Below are positions 36,408 through 46,308 of a stretch of 64,000 nucleotides of DNA, one piece after another. A program made the position numbers and the translations under genes. This DNA comes from Acinetobacter vivianii (GTDB lineage: Bacteria; Pseudomonadota; Gammaproteobacteria; Pseudomonadales; Moraxellaceae): contig NZ_BMDR01000007.1 in the NCBI RefSeq assembly GCF_014635885.1, forward strand, positions 1-64,000, written 5' to 3'. The first letter of the stretch is position 1. The number at the start of each line of letters is the position of its first letter. The notes beneath the pieces were generated by a model. The model saw only the letters and a list, made by a program, of their open reading frames with translations, searched no databases and was not told the DNA's origin.

Positions 36408-38012
36408 ATGACACAAACAGCTTTTGATTTTGTAATTATAGGTGGTGGTTCAGCAGGTTCGGTGCTGGCTGGACGATTAACAGAGAATCCTAATATTTCG
36501 GTATGTTTATTAGAAGCGGGCGGAGAGGGTAATAGCTGGCTTGTGAATACACCTGCCGCCGCTGTCATCAGTATTCCCACTAAAATTAATAACTGGGCTT
36601 TTGAAACGATTCCACAAAAAGGCCTGAATGGCCGTAAAGGTTATCAACCGCGTGGTAAATGTTTGGGTGGAAGCTCTGCGGTTAATGCCATGGTCTATGT
36701 TCGCGGGCATCATAGTGACTATGATCACTGGGCAGCCTTAGGCAATACGGGCTGGTCGTATGAAGAGGTGCTGCCTTATTTCAAAAAATCAGAGCATAAC
36801 GAACGTATCCATAATGAATATCATGGGCAGCATGGCCCCTTAAATGTCAGTGAGTTATTTTCAGATAACCCTTATCAGAAAACTTTCATCGAAGCGGCAA
36901 AACAGGTGGGTTATCCACTCAATGATGATTTCAATGGGGCTGAACAAGAAGGTTTAGGTGTTTATCAGGTCACCCAGAAAAAGGGTGAGCGCTGGAGTGC
37001 TGCGCGTGGTTATTTATTCCCTTATTTAGGAAAACGTCCGAATTTGCATGTGGTTACGCAAGCTAAGGTTTCACGTATTGTGATTGAAAATGGTCGTGCG
37101 GTTGGGGTGGAATATAAACATAAAGGTCAAACCACGATTGTACAAGCCAACAAGGAAGTGTTGCTGTCGGCAGGAGCATTCCAGTCGCCGCATATCCTGA
37201 TGCTTTCGGGTATTGGCTCACGTCAGGAGCTGGAAAAGCATGGTATTCCCGTAGTTAAAGAACTTGCGGGAGTGGGTGAGAACCTGCATGACCATCCGGA
37301 CTTTATCTTTGCCTATAAAACCAAGCTGATGGATGGCACTTTTGGCGTCTCAATGGGCGGTAGTCTGGATCTGTTTAAGCAGATTGGACTGTACCGTAAA
37401 GATCGCCGTGGTCTGCTTACAACAAACTATGCAGAGTGTGGTGGCTTTTTAAAGAGTCGCCCTGAGCTAGATAAACCGAACTTGCAATTACACTTTGTGA
37501 TCGCCGTGGTGGATAACCATGCCCGTACCATGCATATGGGGCACGGGATTTCATGTCACGTCTGTTTGTTGAATCCACGCGCACGTGGTTCAGTCAAACT
37601 CAGCGGTAAGCATGTAGATGATCCATTACTCATCGACTTTAAATTCCTTGAAGATGAACAGGATCTTCAAGATATGGTAGATGGTTATAAAGTCACGCAA
37701 AAATTGATGCAGGCACCCGCTTTACAAGACAAAATCAAAGAAGATATGTTCACGGCCAATGTAAAAACGGATGATGAAATCCGTGAGGTTTTACGTCAAC
37801 GTGTCGATACGGTTTATCATCCCGTTGGTAGTTGTAAAATGGGCGTAGATGATATGGCTGTGGTTGATCCTGAACTTAAAGTATATGGCGTTGAAGGCCT
37901 GCGGGTCATTGATGCGTCTATTATGCCAACGGTGGTCAATGGCAATACCAATGCGCCTACGATTATGATCGCAGAGAAAGCGGTAGATATGATTCGGCAG
38001 GCTTGGAAGTAA
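36408..38012 (+). CDS. GMC-family FAD-dependent alcohol/choline dehydrogenase
   Basis: This 534-residue flavoprotein belongs to the glucose-methanol-choline oxidoreductases. The FAD dinucleotide motif is IIGGGSAGSVLAGRL at residue 11-25, followed by CLLEAGG. The GMC signatures are GKCLGGSSAVNAMVYVRG and GAFQSPHILMLSGIG, and the active-site histidine and asparagine are in VYHPVGSCKMG and VNGNTNAPTIMIAEK. It resembles AlkJ-type alcohol dehydrogenases; the substrate is not fixed by sequence. It is separated from the BetA gene in the window, which is a paralogue. The start at 36408 is chosen over 36372 because relatives begin at MTQTAFDFVII. Confidence 0.9.
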   Translation: MTQTAFDFVIIGGGSAGSVLAGRLTENPNISVCLLEAGGEGNSWLVNTPAAAVISIPTKINNWAFETIPQKGLNGRKGYQPRGKCLGGSSAVNAMVYVRGHHSDYDHWAALGNTGWSYEEVLPYFKKSEHNERIHNEYHGQHGPLNVSELFSDNPYQKTFIEAAKQVGYPLNDDFNGAEQEGLGVYQVTQKKGERWSAARGYLFPYLGKRPNLHVVTQAKVSRIVIENGRAVGVEYKHKGQTTIVQANKEVLLSAGAFQSPHILMLSGIGSRQELEKHGIPVVKELAGVGENLHDHPDFIFAYKTKLMDGTFGVSMGGSLDLFKQIGLYRKDRRGLLTTNYAECGGFLKSRPELDKPNLQLHFVIAVVDNHARTMHMGHGISCHVCLLNPRARGSVKLSGKHVDDPLLIDFKFLEDEQDLQDMVDGYKVTQKLMQAPALQDKIKEDMFTANVKTDDEIREVLRQRVDTVYHPVGSCKMGVDDMAVVDPELKVYGVEGLRVIDASIMPTVVNGNTNAPTIMIAEKAVDMIRQAWK

Positions 38013-38026
38013 TTGCTAAGTTGTGG

Positions 38027-38056
38027 GAGCTAAGGTATTTGCCTTAGCTCTTTTTA
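38027..38056 (+). terminator. Intrinsic terminator after the GMC gene
   Basis: GAGCTAAGG pairs with CCTTAGCTC around a six-base loop, with T5 after it. Confidence 0.85.
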
Positions 38057-38342
38057 TTTGGGGTGATATTTCGAATAGGAATTGAATAAGAATATAATTT
38101 TCTAAGGCTTTGTGAAAATGATTGAAACAGTGCTTATGCGTGTTGTTCTGAGCAAAAGAATCATCTGAAATTACAATATAAGTTGGAGCTGACCTTATTT
38201 ATTCAAGATATTTATATTTCGGTCATAGGTTTTGACAATTATCCTTGTCAGGATTAAGGAGAGTGTTGTTTGCTTATTTCCTCAGCCCATCAGAACAAGC
38301 TGAAAAGTGAATAACTGGAATAAAACAAAAAAGGAATATCCT
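38057..38342 (+). other. Intergenic region before the alcohol dehydrogenase gene
   Basis: About 290 bases without an ORF of protein-like character. At 38233-38250 the sequence TGACAA-TTATCC-TTGTCA is an inverted repeat with 6-bp arms and could be a regulator site; this is a weak inference. Confidence 0.4.
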
Positions 38343-39518
38343 ATGAAATCTCTGGTCTGTCATAACGCTCAACTGCAACTTGAAGATTCGCTTGAACTGA
38401 TTCCAGCCAAAGGGCAGGTCTTACTTGAGGTGGTGCGTTGCGGGATCTGCGGTTCGGATTTGCATATGCAACATCACTGTGACCACATGCATGATTTGGC
38501 AGCACGAGTTGGGTTTAATGGTGTGGCAAAATCTTCCGATAAACTGGTTTTTGGTCATGAATTTTGTGGCAAAGTCTTGGATTATGGTCCTAAAACACGT
38601 CGAAAATTGAAAGCGGATACCTTGGTTTGTGCCATGCCTTTATTAAATGTTGATCCAGAGGGTTATGTTCCGACGGGTTTGTCGCCAACTGCTTCAGGGG
38701 GCTATGCAGAGCAGGTTCTGGTGCAATCTAGTTTGATGTTTGCAGTGCCGAATGGTTTAGATGCGGATCGTGCAGCATTAACTGAGCCAATGGCTGTGGC
38801 TTTACATGCGGTACGTCGTAGCCGAATTAAGAAAAATGAACCTGCCATCGTGATCGGTTGTGGTCCTGTGGGTTTGGGCGTGATTATTATGCTGAAAGCG
38901 GCAGGCGTTAAAACCGTGATTGCCAGTGATTTTTCACCCAACCGTCGTTGTCTGGCTGAACAATGTGGTGCAGATATCTTGATTGATCCTAAACAGCAGT
39001 CTCCATTTAGCAACTGGAAAGAGCTGGGCTTATTGGGTAATGTCTCTGAAGCCATTAATATGGGAATGGGGCTTTTTGATAAGGTTCAAACCTATTCATT
39101 ACCGTGGGTCAATGCCATGCGAGTGGGAGATAAACTTGGAGTATTGCCAAAACGTCCCGTGATTTTTGAATGTGTGGGTGTGGCTGGGATCATGCAGCAG
39201 ATTCTGGAAGGTGCGCCGTTATTCTCCCGTATTGTAGGCGTGGGGGTGTGCATGCAAAGCGATAAGATTGAACCTGCATTGGCGATCAATAAGGAACTGG
39301 AAATCCAATATGTGTTGGGTTATACACCACTTGAGTTTCGTGACACGCTGCATATGATTGCAGAAGGAAAAGTGGATTGTTCGCCATTGATCACGGGTGT
39401 GGTCGGGCTGGAAGGGGTGAGCAATGCCTTTGATGCCTTACGTGATCCAGAACAACATGCCAAGATTCTAATTGATCCGAAACGTGCGGGGGCAATGATC
39501 GAATTGGTCAAGTCTTAA
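38343..39518 (+). CDS. Zinc-dependent alcohol dehydrogenase-like protein
   Basis: The 391-residue protein belongs to the medium-chain dehydrogenase/reductase family, near butanediol/sorbitol dehydrogenases. The catalytic zinc ligands are in RCGICGSDLH and GHEFCGKV, and the Rossmann motif is VIGCGPVGLGVI. The structural zinc lobe of four cysteines is not present: its place reads LLNVDPEGYVPTGL. AAAGGAATATCCT precedes ATG 38343. It might oxidise an alcohol related to the neighbouring GMC enzyme, but the two are separated by a terminator. Confidence 0.85.
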   Translation: MKSLVCHNAQLQLEDSLELIPAKGQVLLEVVRCGICGSDLHMQHHCDHMHDLAARVGFNGVAKSSDKLVFGHEFCGKVLDYGPKTRRKLKADTLVCAMPLLNVDPEGYVPTGLSPTASGGYAEQVLVQSSLMFAVPNGLDADRAALTEPMAVALHAVRRSRIKKNEPAIVIGCGPVGLGVIIMLKAAGVKTVIASDFSPNRRCLAEQCGADILIDPKQQSPFSNWKELGLLGNVSEAINMGMGLFDKVQTYSLPWVNAMRVGDKLGVLPKRPVIFECVGVAGIMQQILEGAPLFSRIVGVGVCMQSDKIEPALAINKELEIQYVLGYTPLEFRDTLHMIAEGKVDCSPLITGVVGLEGVSNAFDALRDPEQHAKILIDPKRAGAMIELVKS

Positions 39519-39531
39519 TATCAGAAATAGA

Positions 39532-39562
39532 AAAATCCGCTTTCGTTGAAAGCGGATTTTTT
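39532..39562. terminator. Bidirectional terminator between the ADH gene and a porin gene
   Basis: AAAATCCGCTTT pairs with AAAGCGGATTTT around a five-base loop; T run on both strands. It serves the convergent genes. Confidence 0.92.
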
Positions 39563-39589
39563 ACGGGAACTTGATTGATATTTGCTTAT

Positions 39590-40372
39590 TTAAAAGGTTT
39601 TGGTCAGCGAAAATGTCACTGTTGAATCAATTGGATTCGAGACTTTGGCGTTTGGATTACCATTACTATATTGCTGATAAAAACCGTCTTTATCCCATGC
39701 TTTGCTATAGGTCAGGCTGCTGGACAGGTTGTAGGGCAATTCTTTGTTTACTGCAAAACTGGCATCCTGAAAGTTGGCAGCAGAAAAGTTTTTGATGCGT
39801 TGATTGCCATAATGGGCATTGACAGACCAGCCTTGTGTGATCGGTTGATACCAGTTCACATCCAGATAACCTGAGCCGCGAGAATGTTTGTTATTTCCCA
39901 TGCCTAGCGTATCGGAATTATTGCCAAAATAGTCTTGAGTATAAGTAATGGCATATTTAACGCTTAACGGACCGTAACTGATTTCAGGGATGATTTCCCC
40001 ATAGTCAAAGCGGGTGTTGCCTGTGTCAGCCGTGGTTTTTGCGCCTGGATAATAGTAATAGGCAACTTTAGTCCCGACCGTAAAATCCCCGATCGTACGG
40101 CTATAGCCCGTATATACATCCCATTCAACAGAGGCATCACGAATAAAGTGATCGCTTACAGTCGATGCCCATGTCCCTGCATAAAAACCGCTGTCATGAT
40201 TGTAGTCCAGTCCACCCTGTAAGGCAGGTTTACCCCAAGTTTGCTGGAAACCGCGTGAAACGTATTGGCTGGCCGTAGTGATATTGGCAGAATAAGGTGA
40301 GGTGGGTTCAGTTGCGTGAGTGCTTTGAAAATAAAAAGCGAAAGGTGCAATTACGAATAAGGTTTTTTTCAT
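39590..40372 (-). CDS. TorF-family putative porin
   Basis: The 260-residue protein has a signal peptide (MKKTLFVIAPFAFYFQSTHA) followed by SANITTASQYVSRGFQQT, GGLDYNHDSGFYAGTWAS and FDYGEIIPEISY, which match the TorF/gcw_chp group of outer-membrane proteins. It is about 67 bases after betA in the same direction, so it may belong to the bet operon. GGGAGA precedes the ATG at 40372; the frame stays open upstream into the betA 3' end, which is non-coding in that frame. A function in solute uptake is inferred only. Confidence 0.82.
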   Translation of the reverse strand: MKKTLFVIAPFAFYFQSTHATEPTSPYSANITTASQYVSRGFQQTWGKPALQGGLDYNHDSGFYAGTWASTVSDHFIRDASVEWDVYTGYSRTIGDFTVGTKVAYYYYPGAKTTADTGNTRFDYGEIIPEISYGPLSVKYAITYTQDYFGNNSDTLGMGNNKHSRGSGYLDVNWYQPITQGWSVNAHYGNQRIKNFSAANFQDASFAVNKELPYNLSSSLTYSKAWDKDGFYQQYSNGNPNAKVSNPIDSTVTFSLTKTF

Positions 40373-40439
40373 CATTTCTCCCTGAATGAAGTGAAACCCG
40401 AAGCCTAAGCCTCGGGTATCCCCTAAAGGAATTTCATGC

Positions 40440-42134
40440 TTATTGTATTGGACGTAACGGCGCTTGGCGTGCCGGTGTTGTACCCGCTTTGTAATAACCT
40501 GCTTCTGAACGCGGCAATTTTTTACCACGGATCTGATCGGCAATTTTTTCTGCGATCATGATTGTGGTGGCATTCAGGTTACCAGTAATGATCAATGGCA
40601 TGATTGAGGCATCGACCACACGCAAGCTTTGTACGCCGTGAACACGACCTTGACCATCTACAACTGCCATCTCATCTTCACCCATTTTGCAGCTACATGA
40701 AGGATGGAATGCTGTTTCTGCATGGGTACGGACGAATTCATCTAGTTCAGCATCAGTCTGGATATGTTTACCCGGGCTGATTTCTTCACCGCGATATGGA
40801 TCGAGTGCGGGCTGTGCCATGATTTCACGGGTGATACGGATCGCATCACGGAACTCACGCCAGTCTTGCTCAGTTGACATGTAGTTGAACAGGATACTTG
40901 GATGCTCAAACGGATCCTTTGATTTCAACTTGATACGACCGCGTGACGGTGAACGCATTGAACCGACATGGGCTTGGAAACCGTGTTCTTTTACCGCATT
41001 ACTGCCGTTGTAGTTAATCGCGACAGGCAAGAAGTGGTACTGGATATTCGGCCAGTCAAATTCTTCTGAACTACGGATAAAACCACCCGCTTCGAACTGG
41101 TTACTCGCACCAACGCCAGTACCGTTGAATAGCCACTCAGCGCCAATCGCAGGCTGGTTATACCATTGCAGGGCAGGGTAAAGTGAAACAGGTTGCTTAC
41201 ATTGATATTGCAAGTACATTTCCAAGTGGTCTTGCAGGTTTTCACCGACACCCGGCAAATCATGAACTACATCAATGTCCATCGATTTCAGGAAGGTACT
41301 TTCACCCACCCCTGAACGTTGCAGGATTTGTGGTGACGCAATCGCACCTGCGCAAAGTAAGACTTCACGTTTGGCCTGTGCCTGTTTCATATTGGCTTTG
41401 TCTGCACCAATAATATATTCCACGCCCACAGCCTGTTTTTGATTGAATAGGATGCGATTGGTGGTGGCATGCGTAATGATGGTTAAGTTTGGACGACCTT
41501 TGGCCAGATCTAGATAACCACGCGCGGTACTTGAACGACGACCATTTGGTGTTACGGTACGATCCATTGGACCGAAGCCTTCCTGTTGATGGCCATTTAA
41601 GTCATCGGTACGTGGGTAACCCGCCTGTACGCCTGCTTCAACCATTGCATGGAACAGTACGTTGTTGCCATTTTTAGGCGTTGCCACTGACACAGGGCCA
41701 TCACCACCGTGATAATCATTGGCACCAATGTCGCGAGTTTCAGCTTTTCTGTAATAGGGTAAGCAGTCTGCATAAGTCCAGTCTTCCAGACCTTTCATGG
41801 TTGCCCACTGGTCCAGATCCATCGCATTACCGCGGATGTAGCACATCCCGTTAATGAGAGAAGAACCACCTAAACCTTTACCACGACCACATTCCATACG
41901 GCGATTGTTCATGTGTGGTTCAGGGTCGGTTTCATAAGCCCAGTTATAGCGACGACCTTGTAATGGAAAGGCCAACGCAGCTGGCATTTGAGTACGGAAA
42001 TCTAAACGGTAGTCTGGGCCACCGGCTTCCAATAATAAAACAGACACATCTTTATCTTCAGTCAGACGTGTTGCGAGCACATTTCCGGCAGATCCTGCGC
42101 CAATGATAATGTAATCGTATACTTGAGTATTCAT
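40440..42134 (-). CDS. betA: Choline dehydrogenase
   Basis: BetA oxidises choline to betaine aldehyde at the membrane with FAD. The 564-residue protein has the dinucleotide motif [22 protein letters not shown] signatures [18 protein letters not shown] and [15 protein letters not shown], and the catalytic [10 protein letters not shown] and [16 protein letters not shown] segments. It lies in a betA-betB-betI cluster read leftward from the divergent operator, and a GMC paralogue is at 36.4-38.0 kb. Confidence 0.95.
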   Translation of the reverse strand: MNTQVYDYIIIGAGSAGNVLATRLTEDKDVSVLLLEAGGPDYRLDFRTQMPAALAFPLQGRRYNWAYETDPEPHMNNRRMECGRGKGLGGSSLINGMCYIRGNAMDLDQWATMKGLEDWTYADCLPYYRKAETRDIGANDYHGGDGPVSVATPKNGNNVLFHAMVEAGVQAGYPRTDDLNGHQQEGFGPMDRTVTPNGRRSSTARGYLDLAKGRPNLTIITHATTNRILFNQKQAVGVEYIIGADKANMKQAQAKREVLLCAGAIASPQILQRSGVGESTFLKSMDIDVVHDLPGVGENLQDHLEMYLQYQCKQPVSLYPALQWYNQPAIGAEWLFNGTGVGASNQFEAGGFIRSSEEFDWPNIQYHFLPVAINYNGSNAVKEHGFQAHVGSMRSPSRGRIKLKSKDPFEHPSILFNYMSTEQDWREFRDAIRITREIMAQPALDPYRGEEISPGKHIQTDAELDEFVRTHAETAFHPSCSCKMGEDEMAVVDGQGRVHGVQSLRVVDASIMPLIITGNLNATTIMIAEKIADQIRGKKLPRSEAGYYKAGTTPARQAPLRPIQ

Positions 42135-42224
42135 CGTTATCCCTTTTGTATTCTGGAGAGTGCCAGCGAGATCAAGTGATAGCGTGGCACATAGGATTAA
42201 TCTTGAGGGTGAAGGGTGAGCGCA

Positions 42225-43697
42225 TTAGAAAATGCTTTGATACTCACCTAACTCAACTTGAATAGATTTGATACGGGTGTAATGACCCAGTGTGGTTAAG
42301 CCATTTTCACGGCCTACGCCTGATTGTTTATAGCCACCTACTGGCATTTCCGCAGGGGATTCACCCCATGTATTGATCCAGCAAATACCTGCTTCAAGCT
42401 GGTGAATAATGCGATGTGCTTTGGTAATGTCTTGAGTCACTACGCCTGCTGCCAGACCGAAATCTGTGGCATTGGCACGGCGAATCACTTCTTCCTCAGT
42501 TTCATAGCTAAGAATGCTCATGACTGGGCCAAAGATTTCTTCCTGCACAATCGCCATATCATCTTGGCAATCACTGAAAACGGTTGGTAATACATATGCG
42601 CCTTTGGCTAGATCACCTTCAGTGGCACGGTCACCACCGATCAACACTTTCGCGCCTTGCTGTTTGCCAGACTCGATGAATGACAACACTTTTTCCATAT
42701 GCGGGAAGCTGGTGAGTGGACCAAAATTGGTTTGCTCAGCCATTGGATCACCGATACGAATACGTTTTACACGTTCCACAACGGCTGCTTCAAAATCAGC
42801 AAGCATGGCTTTAGGTACAAATACACGCGTACCGTTGGTACATACCTGACCAGAACTAAAGAAGTTGGCCATCACTGCAATATCAGCAGCACGGTCAAGA
42901 TTGGCATCATCACAAATAACGAGTGGAGATTTACCACCAAGTTCCATGGTCACTTCTTTCAAAGTTGAACCCGCAGCACTTGCCATCACTTTCTTGCCGG
43001 TTTCGACACCACCAGTGAACGAGATTTTTTCAATCACTGGGTGTTCAGTTAGCCATTGACCGATATCACGACCAGCGCCTTGTACTACGTTAAATACGCC
43101 GTCTGGTAAGCCTGCTTCGGTATAGATTTCAGCAAGTTTGAATGCAGTCAGTGGCGTGGTTTCGCTTGGTTTGAAAATCATGGCATTACCCGCAGCTAGG
43201 GCAGGGGCAGATTTCCACATTGCGATTTGAATTGGATAGTTCCATGCACCGATACCAGCCACTACACCGAGGGGTTCGCGACGGGTATAGAAGAAGCTTG
43301 ATTCGCGAAGCGGAACTTGTTCGCCTTGAATGGCAGTCGCAAGGCCTGCGTAGTATTCAAGTACATCGGCACCCGTTACGATATCGACAGTCGATGTTTC
43401 GCTGTAGGCTTTACCTGTATCTAGGGTTTCTAACTGAGCCAGTTCATCATTACGTTCGCGTAAGATATCAACTGCACGACGCAGGATACGAGAACGTTCC
43501 ATTGCGGTCATGGCAGCCCAGATTTTCTGGCCTTGTTGTGCGCTTTGAACAGCCGCTTCAATGTCTTGTTGTGACGCTTGTTGAAGTGTTGCGATCACTT
43601 CACCGTTGGCAGGGTTAATACTGGTAAATGTTTTACCACTGGTCGCTGCGACATAACGTCCGTGGATATACAATTGATGAACTTGTGCATCACTCAT
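42225..43697 (-). CDS. betB: Betaine aldehyde dehydrogenase
   Basis: BetB converts betaine aldehyde to glycine betaine with NAD(P). The 490-residue enzyme has the aldehyde dehydrogenase signature: [14 protein letters not shown] with the catalytic glutamate, and the catalytic cysteine in [14 protein letters not shown]. The ATG at 43697 is preceded by AGGAG and overlaps the betI 3' end by eight bases. A longer in-frame reading upstream lacks support. Confidence 0.96.
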   Translation of the reverse strand: MSDAQVHQLYIHGRYVAATSGKTFTSINPANGEVIATLQQASQQDIEAAVQSAQQGQKIWAAMTAMERSRILRRAVDILRERNDELAQLETLDTGKAYSETSTVDIVTGADVLEYYAGLATAIQGEQVPLRESSFFYTRREPLGVVAGIGAWNYPIQIAMWKSAPALAAGNAMIFKPSETTPLTAFKLAEIYTEAGLPDGVFNVVQGAGRDIGQWLTEHPVIEKISFTGGVETGKKVMASAAGSTLKEVTMELGGKSPLVICDDANLDRAADIAVMANFFSSGQVCTNGTRVFVPKAMLADFEAAVVERVKRIRIGDPMAEQTNFGPLTSFPHMEKVLSFIESGKQQGAKVLIGGDRATEGDLAKGAYVLPTVFSDCQDDMAIVQEEIFGPVMSILSYETEEEVIRRANATDFGLAAGVVTQDITKAHRIIHQLEAGICWINTWGESPAEMPVGGYKQSGVGRENGLTTLGHYTRIKSIQVELGEYQSIF

Positions 43698-44316
43698 TCT
43701 GTTTCTCCTGCAAGGGCTTGTTCGCAAATTGCAATTGCGTTTTTACGTAATCGTAAGCAATGGAACGTGCCAGCTGGCTGTCAAACTCGTCATGACTGCT
43801 TAAACTGCCACGTAACCATAATCCGTCAATCAAAGCCGCCAATCCGCGGGCGGCAATGCTTGCCTGTTGTTTATCATCGACCAACATGAGGAAATAATGT
43901 TTCAGGTTGGAATACAGGCGTTGATCATTAATTCGTTGTAAACGTCCAAGTTCGGGAAGGTGCATACTTGCAGACCAAAAGTCTAACCAGACCCGCATGG
44001 CTTGTTTGTTGACCTGACTAATATCAAAGTTGGAATCAATAATGGCCTTGATCTGGCTTTCTGGATGTGGATCTGCTTCGGTTTTATATTGGTCAGTTTT
44101 CTGACGTAAAACGTTGAGCATCTCCTGCATACAGGTATTGATTAAACCCTGCTTGTCACCAAAATAGTGACTCACAATACCGGTTGATAGTTCGGCCTTT
44201 TTTGCAATCTGTGCAATGGTGGTATTGGATAACCCCACTTCAGAAATCACATAAAATGCGGCGTTAATAATTTCTTCACGTCGCACATGTTCCGGTTTTA
44301 CTCTACGCTTTGTCAT
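43690..44316 (-). CDS. betI: TetR-type transcriptional repressor BetI
   Basis: BetI represses bet genes and is released by choline. The 208-residue protein has an N-terminal TetR helix-turn-helix ([40 protein letters not shown], split here only in description) and a ligand-binding C-terminal half with aromatic residues. The gene is first in the leftward betI-betB-betA transcript, next to the palindrome at 44.4 kb, so autoregulation is expected. Confidence 0.95.
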   Translation of the reverse strand: MTKRRVKPEHVRREEIINAAFYVISEVGLSNTTIAQIAKKAELSTGIVSHYFGDKQGLINTCMQEMLNVLRQKTDQYKTEADPHPESQIKAIIDSNFDISQVNKQAMRVWLDFWSASMHLPELGRLQRINDQRLYSNLKHYFLMLVDDKQQASIAARGLAALIDGLWLRGSLSSHDEFDSQLARSIAYDYVKTQLQFANKPLQEKQNE

Positions 44317-44391
44317 GCTTATCCATTTAAAGCCCTGCCAAGGTGCTTTTTATTCAACATTTCTCAATGTAGAGCATCATAACATTTTTTT

Positions 44392-44437
44392 ATCATACTT
44401 TTTATTGATTGAACGTTCAATCAATAAAAAGTATAAT
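44392..44437. promoter_or_regulatory. Divergent bet promoters with a 40-bp palindromic BetI operator
   Basis: A perfect 40-bp palindrome spans 44395-44434, with core ATTGATTGAACGTTCAATCA, matching the ATTGA...TCAAT form of known BetI operators. On the + strand TTGAAC (44409-44414) and TATAAT (44432-44437) are 17 bases apart. On the - strand TTGAAC (44420-44415) and TATGAT (44397-44392) are also 17 apart. The operator covers both promoters, so BetI should repress betT1 and betIBA together. Confidence 0.88.
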
Positions 44438-44581
44438 CTGTAAAAATCAATTAATTTTTGCTTGGCAAGAATAGATGTAAAGTAAGAAATCAAGGCTTCT
44501 TATGGATAAGAAGGTAAGTACTCACTAGGACTTATCACATTATTTTTTAAGAAAAATACACCAATTGCAAGGAGCAAAAAC

Positions 44582-46192
44582 ATGGTGTCAAAAAGTAATG
44601 AAGGATCCCCATCCGAACCCATACGTTTAAATTTGTTTGTTTTTTGGAGCTCTGCAATCAGTATAGGCATTTTTGGCCTATTGTTTGTACTGTTTCCAGC
44701 CCAAAGCCAGTTCTGGCTGACCTATGTGCAAGGGCAGGCAAATAAATTATTTGGCTGGTATTACATGCTGGTCATTATTCTGTGTTTAGGTTTTGTTGCC
44801 TGGCTGGCATTTTCGCGTGTCGGACAAATTCCCTTAGGACGAGATGACGATAAACCTGAGTTCGGTTATCTGGCGTGGGTCTCTATGCTCTTTTCGGCGG
44901 GGATTGGTATCGCCTTGCTCTATTATGGCGTGGCTGAACCGGTTGATCACTTCTTGCGACCACCCGAAGGTACAGGCGGAACGATTCAGGCGGCACGGGA
45001 TGCCATGATGTATAGCTTCCTGCATTGGGGGATTCATGGCTGGGTACTGTATGCCTTATTAGGTGTAACGCTGGGTTATTTTGCCTTCCGTTTAGATTTG
45101 CCGCTGGCACTGCGTTCTGCGTTATATCCGATTTTTGGTGAACGTATTTATGGTCTGGTTGGTGATTTTGTCGATGGTTTCGGAATTCTGGCGACTGTTA
45201 TTTCCCTTGTGACCAATCTGGGCATTGGTGCGTTGGTGCTGGTGTCGGGCCTCCATTATTTAGTACCAGATATTCCCAATAATCATACAACGCTGATTGC
45301 TGTGGTGTTATTGATGATGTTTGTGGCGACCATTACAACAGTCATCGGTATTGAAAAAGGTCTGGCGTGGTTGTCGCGTATCAATCTGCGTCTGTTGTAT
45401 GCCTTGTTGTTATTTGTATTCCTGACTGGCCCAACCAATCATTTACTCAATGGTCTGGTGCAGAACACGGGTGATTACCTCGATCATTTCATTAGTAAAA
45501 GTTTTGACATGTATCTTTTCAATGCCAAAGCGGGTGAATGGCAGGGTGCATGGACGGTATTTTACTGGGCATGGTGGATTGCATGGGCGCCATTTGTCGG
45601 TATGTTTATCGCACGTATTTCTAAAGGCCGTACCATTCGTGAAGTTGTGCTGGGCGTTTGTCTGGTGCCATTGGGCTTTACCTTGGCCTGGATCTCGATT
45701 TTTGGAAATACAGCGATTGATCTGATTTTAAATCAAAAGCAGCAAGCACTCGGTGATATGGTGTTGACCGATGCGGCTTTATCTCTATTCAAGCTTCTCG
45801 AATATTTACCATTCAACCCCTATATTGCTGGCATTGTTGTTGTGATTTGTTTCGTATTGTTTTTGACCCCAGTGGGTTCTGGTACACTCATGATCGCAAA
45901 TCTGTCCTCGAAAGGGGGTAGCAATGAAAGTGATTCGCCAATTTGGTTAAGAGTTTTCTGGTCTGTGGTCATTACCATTGTCAGTATTGGCTTGCTTTTG
46001 GTAGGGAGTTTCCACTCCATGCAAAGCGCCGTGGTACTTTGTGGTTTGCCATTTTCCGTTATTATTTTGCTGTATATGTTTGGGTTAGCCAAAGCCCTGA
46101 AGCAGGATGCTTTACGACCTCAACCGCCGCAAGTAATAGCGCCAGTAACGCCACCATCACATTTTGCAACTGAAAAATCAGAAACATTGTAA
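44582..46192 (+). CDS. betT1: Choline transporter, BCCT family, short form
   Basis: The 536-residue protein has twelve membrane segments, with the BCCT landmarks FSAGIGIALLYYGVAEP and the tryptophan-rich TM8 segment WTVFYWAWWIAWAPFVGMFIARISKGRT. The C-terminal tail is short, which suits the osmolarity-independent BetT1 type described in Acinetobacter baylyi. It is driven by the divergent promoter beside the BetI operator, and AAGGAG precedes its ATG. A paralogue follows after 116 bases. Confidence 0.92.
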   Translation: MVSKSNEGSPSEPIRLNLFVFWSSAISIGIFGLLFVLFPAQSQFWLTYVQGQANKLFGWYYMLVIILCLGFVAWLAFSRVGQIPLGRDDDKPEFGYLAWVSMLFSAGIGIALLYYGVAEPVDHFLRPPEGTGGTIQAARDAMMYSFLHWGIHGWVLYALLGVTLGYFAFRLDLPLALRSALYPIFGERIYGLVGDFVDGFGILATVISLVTNLGIGALVLVSGLHYLVPDIPNNHTTLIAVVLLMMFVATITTVIGIEKGLAWLSRINLRLLYALLLFVFLTGPTNHLLNGLVQNTGDYLDHFISKSFDMYLFNAKAGEWQGAWTVFYWAWWIAWAPFVGMFIARISKGRTIREVVLGVCLVPLGFTLAWISIFGNTAIDLILNQKQQALGDMVLTDAALSLFKLLEYLPFNPYIAGIVVVICFVLFLTPVGSGTLMIANLSSKGGSNESDSPIWLRVFWSVVITIVSIGLLLVGSFHSMQSAVVLCGLPFSVIILLYMFGLAKALKQDALRPQPPQVIAPVTPPSHFATEKSETL

Positions 46193-46308
46193 TTTGGGTA
46201 ATGACTTTTATTTTTCATTTTTTATTCAGAAATGTCTTTTCATTGAAGATGCAGTGGAAAGACGTGGATGAATATTTTCTTTTTGTTCTCTAACTCCCTG
46301 AGGATTGT

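Noticed and set aside
43220..43618. 132-codon plus-strand open frame inside betB
   Set aside because: Betaine aldehyde dehydrogenase in the other strand is unambiguous, and the frame has arginine-rich shadow composition.
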